From a virus, in the IMG/VR virus record IMGVR_UViG_3300047319_000210, positions 1 through 28,610 of that record: a DNA stretch of 28,610 nucleotides; one strand, written 5' to 3'. The position numbers were made by a program, and so were the translations under genes. The notes under the pieces are model-generated. The model saw only the letters and a list, made by a program, of their open reading frames with translations, had not been told where the DNA came from and did no database searches. This document shows, piece by piece, positions 21,540-28,610 of the stretch; positions within the stretch are counted from its first letter, which is position 1; every line of letters starts with the position of its first letter.

Positions 21540-22669
21540 TAGGTCACCGTGATAGTTGCCGCTTTCACGACAGTTTTTGCATCGGCGGTCACATCGGACG
21601 TTCCACCGTTCAGCGTCACACCTGTGACGTTCGTCACGCCGGGCGAGGCGTCATACGCGACCTGCGCGAGGCGCGAGTAAGCCAGCGAACTGCCGAGCGG
21701 CAGCGTGTTGATGTAGTTCTGAAGCGCGGTTTGAACCAGCGCCGCGACGGTGCTGTGCGTGTAGCCGGCTGCCGTGGTGATCGCCATTGCGACGGCTGCA
21801 GTCACGACGATCGGCTTCTTCACGTCGAACGTGCTCGTGAATGGCCGCACTGCGTCGATCGCGTTGTAGACGGTCGAAACCAGCGTGTCAGATGGCACGC
21901 CCGAGCCGTCGTCGACCACCGTATAGAAATAGCCTGGCTGGTAGACGCCGCCGTAGGTGTAATTCTCGGTGATCGTGTATGTCAGACCCTGCTGCAGCGA
22001 CGTGATCGCATTGCCGATAGCTGCTTTCGTCGCCTTCGACAGGCTCAGCAGCCACGATTGGAAGCGCGCGAGTGCGTTGGTGTCCGCCTCCGCGTCAACC
22101 GCGTTTGTGAAGGCTGCGGCATTCGTCACCGTATCGACGCCGGGCACCGACTGCGACAGTTGCGAGATCGTGCCAGCGAGCACATTGCCGCCGGTGCCGG
22201 CCGTTACGGCTGTCACCGTGACGCTGAGGCTTGCCGTGCCTGCCGCCAGCACATAGCCGCCGAGCGCCGCACTGTATGCAGGGTTCGTCGTGTCGGTGTT
22301 GACTGTGAATTGCTGCGTGCCATCCGTAGTCTGAACGACAGTGCCGACCGGAACGACCGCCAGCGACGTTGGCGTGAAGCGCGAGAACGTCACCGTGCCG
22401 GTCGCATACGACGCAGCCAGCCGCGCAAAGCCGAAGTCAGCAAACCACGAATCGAGATCCGATCCTGTCGACGTCGATGCCCGCGTGAGCGCAAGCATTT
22501 GCAGGATCATGCCTTGCAGCCAGAGCGCGATTCCTGACGCTGCCTCGCCAAGCGCGCGGAACACGGTGCCGATGTTGAAATTCAGGATCGCGGACGTCAC
22601 CGAACCCTGCACCGTAGACGCAAAGTTTTGAAGCATCTGCGTCAGCGATTGCGTCTGTACGTTTGCCAT
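21539..22669 (-). CDS. Baseplate J-like wedge protein
   Basis: This 376-aa protein shows the baseplate J plan: an N-terminal helical part, SDLDSWFADFGFARLAASYATGTVTFSR, then TVVQTTDGTQQF, and a C-terminal LGSSLAYSRLAQVAYDASPGVTNVTGVTLNGG. In P2 and Mu-like phages it forms the baseplate ring. It is of usual length and lies next to gpW and gpI-like genes as expected. Confidence 0.9.
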   Translation of the reverse strand: MANVQTQSLTQMLQNFASTVQGSVTSAILNFNIGTVFRALGEAASGIALWLQGMILQMLALTRASTSTGSDLDSWFADFGFARLAASYATGTVTFSRFTPTSLAVVPVGTVVQTTDGTQQFTVNTDTTNPAYSAALGGYVLAAGTASLSVTVTAVTAGTGGNVLAGTISQLSQSVPGVDTVTNAAAFTNAVDAEADTNALARFQSWLLSLSKATKAAIGNAITSLQQGLTYTITENYTYGGVYQPGYFYTVVDDGSGVPSDTLVSTVYNAIDAVRPFTSTFDVKKPIVVTAAVAMAITTAAGYTHSTVAALVQTALQNYINTLPLGSSLAYSRLAQVAYDASPGVTNVTGVTLNGGTSDVTADAKTVVKAATITVT

Positions 22670-23071
22670 TTATTGATTGATGTCGAAGGATAGGGTCGAT
22701 ACCTGGCCCGTCACGGCGTCGGCATACTGGATCGTCACCGCGGCGCCGTTGTTGAACGGCGTTACCGTGACAACCGGCGTCGGGGATGTGGCGATGCCTG
22801 CAATCGTCTTGATCGTCGATTGAATCGTGCCGCGCAGCTCGGACACGTTGAGCGTCTTGCCGATGCGCCGCGGAATGCCAGCGCCGAAGTCTGCGTGCCA
22901 GGTGTAATCTGGCGATGCGATCGGGTTGCCGGCCGAGTCGGCTAGTTGCGGGTTCGTCATCAGCGCGCGGAGCAGTTCCTGTTGCGCGAGCGTGTCATCG
23001 TTCGCGACCGACAGATCGCCGTTCGATGCAATCGATAGGTCGTTGCTCCAGAAATGATTCAGGTCTGTCAC
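22670..23071 (-). CDS. Baseplate wedge protein, gp25/W-like
   Basis: The 133-aa protein contains NGDLSVANDDTLAQQELLRALMTNPQ ... DYTWHADFGAGIPRRIGKTLN, a GPW/gp25-type baseplate wedge pattern. The usual gene order (gpV, W, J) is kept. It overlaps the spike gene by four bases. Confidence 0.8.
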   Translation of the reverse strand: MTDLNHFWSNDLSIASNGDLSVANDDTLAQQELLRALMTNPQLADSAGNPIASPDYTWHADFGAGIPRRIGKTLNVSELRGTIQSTIKTIAGIATSPTPVVTVTPFNNGAAVTIQYADAVTGQVSTLSFDINQ

Positions 23072-23712
23072 TGCGGTACTCCACCGAGGCCAGAGCCGCC
23101 GGAATTGACGTGTTTGTGCGTGCTGCCGATGTCGTGGCCGTTGTTCGTGATCGTGCCAGTCGTGTTGAAGTTGCCATTGACGGTTGACGCGTTGCCTGAT
23201 CCGTTGTCGCCACTGATCGCGATGCCGCCGTTACCGGTCAGCGTGTTGTCCATCAGCACCGGGCCGACGAAGTGATGTTGCGTGGCGGTATAGGTGGCGC
23301 CTGCTGCGGCTTTCAACTCGACAGAACCGTCGTTGTGAAACTTCAGCAGCGATCCCGACTTGTGAACGATCCACGTCTCGCCGGCCGGCACCGCCGGCGG
23401 CACGTTCACGTTCGAGAAAAATCGCCCTACTATCTTCGGCGCCGCATTCGATCCGTCAGAAAACGACACCATCACCATGTCGCCGATATTCGGTGCCGTC
23501 AGCACGCCGAAGCCATTTCCCACACCTACCGCGCCGAGCGGAATCCAGCCGGTTTCGGTGAAATCCGAGTCGCCGACGCCCTGAAACGTGACCTTGACCG
23601 AGTGCGTCGACGCGTTGTAGCTGCTGATCTGCGCCATGCGCGGTTTCGGCACGCGCCCGGCAGCCGCTTCAGCATGCGAGCGCATGGTGTTCGCTAGTTC
23701 GTGGTAATTCAT
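23068..23712 (-). CDS. Baseplate spike protein, gpV/gp45-like
   Basis: This 214-aa protein has an OB-fold region (PRMAQISSYNASTHSVKVTFQG ... GWIPLGAVGVGNGFGVLTAPNIGDMVMVSFSDG) and a beta-helical C-terminus ending NGHDIGSTHKHVNSGGSGLGG. The H-x-H tip residues bind iron in Mu and P2 spikes. It would pierce the outer membrane on tail contraction. Confidence 0.88.
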   Translation of the reverse strand: MNYHELANTMRSHAEAAAGRVPKPRMAQISSYNASTHSVKVTFQGVGDSDFTETGWIPLGAVGVGNGFGVLTAPNIGDMVMVSFSDGSNAAPKIVGRFFSNVNVPPAVPAGETWIVHKSGSLLKFHNDGSVELKAAAGATYTATQHHFVGPVLMDNTLTGNGGIAISGDNGSGNASTVNGNFNTTGTITNNGHDIGSTHKHVNSGGSGLGGVPQ

Positions 23713-24881
23713 CAGAGCGGGACCGCCTGTGAGGTTGCAGCGTGGTTCTTGCCGTGTACGGTCATCTCAAAGCCGCCGTCGAACGACATGCGGCGCACGA
23801 TCTGCGACGGGTAATACGTCTGGTCGAATGCCGTGCCGGTGCCCGATACCTGAATGACCGTCTGCGCGTTCAGCGTCACGTCGCCCGGAATGCGGCACGA
23901 GAACTTCATCTCATGCGCAACGATCAGGTCGTATTTCTGCTGTGCGATCTGAAGCGCGCGCTGCTTGTCGATGTTCGGATAGAAGAATGTGAACACCTGG
24001 CCGCCACCGGCCGTCGTCGCCTGGCCCGGTTGCAGGCTGCCAACCTTCTTTGGCGGATATGTGGCGTTGAAACCGTACTGGTTCTTGTCATTCCACGACC
24101 GAACGATGACCGTCACGCCGCGCGAGACCGTCAAGGTGCGCTGAAACTGCATGTCCTCGACATTGCCGGCCATCGCTCGATAGTCAAGCTGCGTCGGATT
24201 GACCTGCGTCCAGACGATCGGGTAAGGCGCAGAATCGGCGGCCGGTGGCGGCCCGAAATACAGCGTCTTGTCCTTCACGGTAACGATGAAGCCTTCCTGC
24301 TGCGCGAGAAATGAGAGGATGTCCCACTCCGTGCGCTCATCCATCAGGTTCACGTGCTCGATGTCGTAGTAAGCGCCGGCTTTTGTCTTGGTGGCGGTCA
24401 CTTGCGGCGTCAGTCCGCGGCGCTTTGCAAGCGTCGCTGCGATCTGGCTCGACGTCTGGTTCTGAAACTTCTCGGTCGTCTTGGTATCGATGAAAACGCG
24501 CGTCAGATCGCGGCCGTGCACGGTAACTGTGTCGCTTGCTATGTCGTAGTCGATCGTGTCGACCTGACCGAAGATCAGCTTCGTCAACTCCTGCGGCGTG
24601 AAATAGTCATAGTCCTCGGGAAAGCCCGCGAATATTTCGACGAACATGTCTTTCTGGCCGCTGAACCAGTTCACGTCAGTGGCTGGCGGCAGTGACGAAC
24701 CCGCGAACCGGATGGAAAACGTGTCCGCAGACGAAAGCGCGTTGTTTTCCACTTCCCAATCGAGCCATGCGGTACACAGCGTCATTTGGTCGGATAGCGA
24801 AGTGCCGAGCGTGACCGCACCTCGCGGCACAGTCACCAATCCGGCAGGCTGTGTCACGAGAATGCGATCAGCACTAGGCAT
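23712..24881 (-). CDS. Baseplate hub protein, gpD/gp27-like
   Basis: This 389-aa protein has the late-control gpD/XkdQ plan: GQVDTIDYDIASDTVTVHGRDLTRVFIDTKT, a middle WDILSFLAQQEGFIVTVKDKTLYFGPP, and a C-terminal PGDVTLNAQTVIQVSGTG. It forms the hub joining tube to spike. It overlaps both neighbours. Confidence 0.85.
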   Translation of the reverse strand: MPSADRILVTQPAGLVTVPRGAVTLGTSLSDQMTLCTAWLDWEVENNALSSADTFSIRFAGSSLPPATDVNWFSGQKDMFVEIFAGFPEDYDYFTPQELTKLIFGQVDTIDYDIASDTVTVHGRDLTRVFIDTKTTEKFQNQTSSQIAATLAKRRGLTPQVTATKTKAGAYYDIEHVNLMDERTEWDILSFLAQQEGFIVTVKDKTLYFGPPPAADSAPYPIVWTQVNPTQLDYRAMAGNVEDMQFQRTLTVSRGVTVIVRSWNDKNQYGFNATYPPKKVGSLQPGQATTAGGGQVFTFFYPNIDKQRALQIAQQKYDLIVAHEMKFSCRIPGDVTLNAQTVIQVSGTGTAFDQTYYPSQIVRRMSFDGGFEMTVHGKNHAATSQAVPL

Positions 24882-25836
24882 TAGGTACTCCGTCTGAAGA
24901 TGCCGCGGTATTCGTTGCCGGCAGAGCGATGTTCTGCGTGCCGCTGATGTTCGGATCGCCGCCGAGCGACGGATTGGCCTTGGAAAGGCTCACCCATCCG
25001 GTCGCATCCTTGTAATACTTTGCTGCGAGGTCATACAGGTTGCCGCCCACGACGGTGATCGTCTTGGACGCAGAGCCGATCTGGCCGATGTTCGTGCCGA
25101 TGCGCGACAGCACGCCTTGCAGTTGCAGCAATTGCGGCTGCTGCGTCATCGTGTTGACCTGCGCGCTGAGTTTCGAAACTTGCTGCGCGATCGGATTGTT
25201 CGGCAGCAGGCCGCCAACCGTTGACACGCTCTGTAATGTGTTCTCGCCGGCGGCGATCAGCGTTGTTACTTGCGCCTGAACCGTGGCGAGCGGCGCGAGG
25301 ACGCTTTGCAGTGTGCTTTTTGCCGCGGTGGCGAAGCTCGAGACAGCGCCGATTGCGCTCGTCAGCGTTCCCATGCTCGACGTAAGGCCAGCATTGCCGA
25401 TCTTCGAGCAGATGCCGTTCGCAGTCGAAATGTCGGCGCCGATCAGCGAGTCAATGCCGGGGGCCGCGTTCGGCCCCTGCGCGGCGTTGTCAGCGACGAT
25501 TTCAAGCCGCAGCCGATAGTAAATCTCGTACTCGCGCTGGAAGTCCTCGACGAACTCGCTGATGACTACCGCATAGCTGTACTCGCTGAACGTCAGCGTC
25601 AGCATCTTCTGCGCAAGCGCCATCTGCTTGAGCGTGCGCGCGCGGTCTAGCGCATTCTCGCCGAGCAACATTCCCGACCACTCAAGCGGCGCCGGGTCGT
25701 AGCCCATCATGTTGACGTTGCGCGCACCGCCGACCATCTTGCGGACGACGGTGCGGATTGCCGTCACCATAGTGATGCGCTCGGGGATTTCGTACTCGGA
25801 AAACGTGAAGTCGCCGAGCTGCAAAACTACAGCCAT
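24874..25836 (-). CDS. Tail protein with C-terminal LysM-like domain (320 aa)
   Basis: The N-terminal 120 residues (AVVLQLGDFTFSEYEIPERI ... LTFSEYSYAVVISEFVEDFQREYEIYYRLRLEIV) match a tail protein found before gpD genes. The C-terminal GGNLYDLAAKYYKDATGWVSLSKANPSLGGDPNISGTQNIALP is LysM/tail protein X-like. Its place is that of XkdP in PBSX-type tails. Confidence 0.78.
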   Translation of the reverse strand: MAVVLQLGDFTFSEYEIPERITMVTAIRTVVRKMVGGARNVNMMGYDPAPLEWSGMLLGENALDRARTLKQMALAQKMLTLTFSEYSYAVVISEFVEDFQREYEIYYRLRLEIVADNAAQGPNAAPGIDSLIGADISTANGICSKIGNAGLTSSMGTLTSAIGAVSSFATAAKSTLQSVLAPLATVQAQVTTLIAAGENTLQSVSTVGGLLPNNPIAQQVSKLSAQVNTMTQQPQLLQLQGVLSRIGTNIGQIGSASKTITVVGGNLYDLAAKYYKDATGWVSLSKANPSLGGDPNISGTQNIALPATNTAASSDGVPNA

Positions 25837-25837
25837 A

Positions 25838-27886
25838 TCAGTGTCCGGTTACGAATTGGTTGATCGGCGACGCGTTCGGGTCGAAGAAGCCGGTTCCGAG
25901 CGTTGAGCTTGTCTTGCGCACAACGGTGCTGACGAACTTGGCGTGCAGCGGCGTGCCGTCAACAGCGACATGGACGTTGAGGTTCGGTGCAGCACTCGCG
26001 CGCCCGGCAACCGTCGTGTCAGTTTTTGCCGGCACGTTGCCATTCGCCCAATCCCATGCCGCGCCGATCTTGCCGAAGATGCCGTGAGCGTTTTGCACGG
26101 CCGCAACGCCAGTCCCCTGCTCGTTGTTGAAGTCGGCAAGTTTCTTGAATAGCTCCGTGCCGCCCTTGAGCACCTGAATGACGCCAGGCAGAACGTTTTC
26201 ACCGAAAACCGTCTTGAAGTCCGTCCATGCAGCCTCGAATTCCTTCTCTTGGCCGGTCAGCGTCTGCTTCGACTTATCGACGGCGGAATCGATGCCCGGC
26301 ACGATTGCGCGCGCATGCAGACCTTCAAGGATCGTCGGCAACTGGACGCCGACCTTATCGAACATCGCACCGCCGGTGCCGCCGAACAGGTCACTGTTCA
26401 GCTTCGACTGCTGGTTGATGTCGTATCCCTTCGCCTTGTAGAACGGCAGGATGTAGTCCGAGTACCACTTGAACGGGTTCTCGCCGAATTCCTTGGCATG
26501 CATCAGGGGAATGCCGTCGCCGGTGAAATGGTCAACGCCGCCAGACTTGTTGAGCACGACCTTGCTCATGTCCCACGCGCCCATCATGCGAATGGTCTGC
26601 AACTGAGCCTTCGTCGCCTTGGTGATACCCATCAGGCGTTTGCGCGCGGTCGCCAACGCCGTACCGGCCGGGCCGCCCTTCAATTCGCCGAGCAGTGGCT
26701 CCGCCCAACCGAGCAAGCCGTCATCGCTGATCGTCATGCCGGCGCCCTGCGATGTACGCATGAATTGGCGCAGGTTCGAGAAGTCAACCTGGCCGCCAGA
26801 CGTCACCGTCGTGCGGTACGCGTTCTCGATGGTCTTGTTGAACAGCGATGGATCGCGGATGGCGCCGCGCTGTTCGGCGAACCGCAGCATGTCCATTTCC
26901 TGCGATTCGGTCAGTTCGTGCCCCGACAGGATGCTGGCGTAGTGGATCTTGGCGAGCATCGGCATCGCCATCTTCGCCGCGCGCAATGCATCCTCGCCGG
27001 CCATGCCAGACTCGCGAAACGCGCCCTGACCTTCGATCATGTAGCGCATCTTGTCCGACAGCGATGCGCCGGGCAGATTCGAGTTTTTCACGAAGTCGAA
27101 CGCGCTTTGATTCTGCGCGCCGCTCATGCCGAACATTTCGAAGCGGCGTTTCTGTAACTCGAAGTCGCCGGCCGCCTCTGCGCTCGACTTGACGCCCGCG
27201 TAAGCCATGTAGCCAGCGGCGAGCGCCCCCATCGTTGCCATGCCGCCCGGCAGGCCGAAGCCTACGCCACCGAGACCTACGCCGCCCGGCCCGATGTGCC
27301 CGCGGGCGTGGATGTTGCCGCCGTGGCCGCCCCTGCGTCCGCCTCCGCCACCACTGCCACCGCGCCCGCCCCCACCGCCCGGCATCACCGGAATGGAAGG
27401 AAGCGCACCGAGCGAGTGAATCGACTTGATCTGATGCGCGAGCGTCGCAGCATTGCTCGACGATGACCGCAGCGCGTCACTGAGCGCCTTTGTCGAGCGC
27501 GCCAACTCGCGCACTTCAGGGTTGAATGCGGAAATCTTGCCGAGGTGGCCAGACAAGCGCCCCGCCGCACCGTCCGACTTGTTCAGTTCGACGAGCAGCT
27601 TGTTCACGCCGTCGATCGCCTTGCCATCGAACGCCGTCAACTTGCCGAACGTCTTGACGAGGATCTTGGCATGCTGGTCGGTCTTGCCAATCGCCTTGTC
27701 GAGCGCGTTGGCGTAATTCGTTGCCTGCTTGATGCCGCCGTTCGCCTTGCCGATCTGCTTGAATTGCCGATCGAGCGCAGCGACCTGCACTTCGACCTTC
27801 AGCATCTGCTTCGACAGTTCGAGCAGCTTGGGCGTTATCAGGTCCGTCAGATGAAGGACTGTGCCTACCTTAAATGCTTCGATCAT
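25838..27886 (-). CDS. Tail tape measure protein (682 aa)
   Basis: The largest product in the window. It has helical repeats at the N-terminus, a very glycine-rich linker (around residues 168-215), hydrophobic GMATMGALAAGYMAYAGV, and a long helical rest. The tape measure sets tail length by scaffolding tube polymerisation and later enters the cell. Its place between the chaperone/gp10 genes and the hub genes agrees. The glycine linker is a notable feature. Confidence 0.85.
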   Translation of the reverse strand: MIEAFKVGTVLHLTDLITPKLLELSKQMLKVEVQVAALDRQFKQIGKANGGIKQATNYANALDKAIGKTDQHAKILVKTFGKLTAFDGKAIDGVNKLLVELNKSDGAAGRLSGHLGKISAFNPEVRELARSTKALSDALRSSSSNAATLAHQIKSIHSLGALPSIPVMPGGGGGRGGSGGGGGRRGGHGGNIHARGHIGPGGVGLGGVGFGLPGGMATMGALAAGYMAYAGVKSSAEAAGDFELQKRRFEMFGMSGAQNQSAFDFVKNSNLPGASLSDKMRYMIEGQGAFRESGMAGEDALRAAKMAMPMLAKIHYASILSGHELTESQEMDMLRFAEQRGAIRDPSLFNKTIENAYRTTVTSGGQVDFSNLRQFMRTSQGAGMTISDDGLLGWAEPLLGELKGGPAGTALATARKRLMGITKATKAQLQTIRMMGAWDMSKVVLNKSGGVDHFTGDGIPLMHAKEFGENPFKWYSDYILPFYKAKGYDINQQSKLNSDLFGGTGGAMFDKVGVQLPTILEGLHARAIVPGIDSAVDKSKQTLTGQEKEFEAAWTDFKTVFGENVLPGVIQVLKGGTELFKKLADFNNEQGTGVAAVQNAHGIFGKIGAAWDWANGNVPAKTDTTVAGRASAAPNLNVHVAVDGTPLHAKFVSTVVRKTSSTLGTGFFDPNASPINQFVTGH

Positions 27887-27889
27887 CGA

Positions 27890-28372
27890 TCACGCCGTCT
27901 GTTTTTTGTGGATAACCGGCTTCTTGGCGCCGCGCCCGGATAGCCACGAGGTAATCATTTTCGACGCGATCAACGCGATTCGCGGCGCGCTGTGGACGCC
28001 TGCCGGTCCCATGACGGGTCGTGGCGGCATCTTGTCCGTGCCTAGCTCGTGCCAGACCATCTTCTGATCGTCGGTGCCGACCACTGCGCTGTTGCCGTCC
28101 GTCGCTACCACGTAAGTGATGCTGTCGCGCATTTCGCCGGTTCTCAGCAGCGGCGCGTCAGGCTCATAGCCGGCCGCAACCTTTGCGGCTTCGTAATCGG
28201 GTGACAAAGCCTGCCAATGCGGGTCGGCATGGTAAAAGCCGATCATTCCCTTCGCCGTTTCATGCACTTCCTCGGCGGCAGCCTCCAGCACTTCATGCTT
28301 GACGACTTTCGTCTCGATGGCGAGAACTTGCAGATGCGTTGCGAACGCGGCGAAGCTATGGAAGGTTTTCAT
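27890..28372 (-). CDS. HK97 gp10-like / tail-completion protein
   Basis: The 160-aa protein has EVLEAAAEEVHETAKGMIGFY, LLRTGEMRDSITYVV and WHELGTDKMPPRPVMGPA, the typical HK97-gp10/virion morphogenesis pattern. The ATG overlaps the stop of the frameshifted chaperone product (ATGA). Confidence 0.8.
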   Translation of the reverse strand: MKTFHSFAAFATHLQVLAIETKVVKHEVLEAAAEEVHETAKGMIGFYHADPHWQALSPDYEAAKVAAGYEPDAPLLRTGEMRDSITYVVATDGNSAVVGTDDQKMVWHELGTDKMPPRPVMGPAGVHSAPRIALIASKMITSWLSGRGAKKPVIHKKQTA

Positions 28373-28610
28373 GTGCGCTCAACGAACTCTTTCTTGTTCC
28401 AGTCGAACGTGCGATTGCTCTGCTGCTCTGAAACGATGATCGACCACGCATAGCGCGTCGTATCGTCGAGCGAGAACGAAACGTCGAATGGAACGTTATG
28501 CTGCGTCAGCCACAGAGCCTCGCGAATCGCCGCGTTGCCGACTATTTTTTTGCCGCTTCCTCGTCGACCTCCACCTTCGAGATGCCGAGAAGTTGCTGAA
28601 TGCCTTCAGT
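28369..28610 (-). CDS. Tail assembly chaperone GT fusion made by -1 frameshift (partial)
   Basis: After the A7 run (28551-28545, - strand) the -1 frame continues without a break as IVGNAAIREALWLTQHNVPFD and onward to FDWNKKEFVERT, ending at TGA 28371-28369. This frame has no start of its own near the run. Slipping by one base joins it to the upstream G frame. In long-tailed phages this G/GT pair acts as a chaperone for the tape measure and tail tube. The N-terminus is outside the window. Confidence 0.78.
28542..28610 (-). CDS. Tail assembly chaperone G, 3' end (partial)
   Basis: The zero frame ends EEAAKK then TAG at 28544-28542 directly after the A7 run. Without frameshifting this is the short product. 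Only 22 residues are in the window. Confidence 0.75.
   Translation of the reverse strand, partial: TEGIQQLLGISKVEVDEEAAKK

Noticed and set aside
21395-22537. 380-codon open frame on + opposite the baseplate J gene
   Set aside because: Arg/Cys/His-rich translation without domains; a typical antisense shadow of a high-GC gene with clear homology on the - strand.
26249-27157. 302-codon open frame on + opposite the tape measure
   Set aside because: His/Arg-rich shadow of the tape measure gene; no initiation signal.
1-28610. CRISPR arrays, insertion sequences, rRNA or complete tRNA genes
   Set aside because: No regularly spaced repeats, transposase frames with inverted ends, or RNA gene structures were seen on either strand.

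Overview
The window is the middle of a temperate phage with a contractile tail (myovirus type). The high GC content, the gene families and the mosaic small early proteins suggest a host in Burkholderia, Paraburkholderia or a close relative; that host assignment rests on recognition, not on a search. No terminase, capsid, tail sheath or master repressor gene is visible, so both ends are internal to a larger phage genome. Host-type genes are also absent. The integrase and an attP-like region lie between early genes on the left and late genes on the right, which is the arrangement expected of a circular or virion genome (or a tandem-lysogen junction), not of a simple prophage end.

Layout. Positions 1-4686 (+) hold a tightly coupled early operon in which most stop and start codons overlap: SNF2-type helicase, beta-class DNA methyltransferase, VRR-NUC nuclease, NinB, a winged-helix-like protein, a Ref-type HNH nuclease and small proteins. 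A promoter with a palindromic operator (4690-4718) starts a second early block, 4767-10267 (+). It contains an unknown 110-aa protein, a cytosine-C5 methyltransferase frame carrying a premature TGA and overprinted by a second open gene, modular accessory proteins including one with a DUF551-like end, an HNH-AP2 homing endonuclease, and an excisionase-like HTH protein. The tyrosine integrase (10264-11274, -) converges on the excisionase-like gene. A 529-bp non-coding region (11275-11803) carries paired arm-type repeats, a tRNA 3'-end-like core, hairpins and promoters.

Positions 11804-14216 (+) hold small accessory genes, an ATP-dependent DNA ligase catalytic domain related to LigD, and a superinfection-immunity membrane protein. 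From 28610 down to 14218 (-) lie the late genes: tail chaperone with an apparent -1 frameshift site, gp10-like protein, tape measure, LysM-like tail protein, gpD-like hub, gpV-like spike, gp25/W-like wedge, baseplate J, gpI/DUF2612-like protein, an inserted homing endonuclease, the tail fibre, then lysis genes and a DUF1353 protein. Two oppositely oriented genes (outer-membrane barrel protein and SAM methyltransferase, 16710-18285, +) interrupt the late block as a lysogenic-conversion cassette.

The main unexplained signals are: (1) a dispersed operator, GATAC-N7-GTATC, present four times, three of them inside a shared promoter frame; (2) a conserved-looking gene overprinted on the methyltransferase from its catalytic motif to its C-terminus; (3) a tail-fibre gene that seems to have lost its ATG next to a homing-endonuclease insertion; and (4) three look-alike terminators placed directly before late-gene starts.
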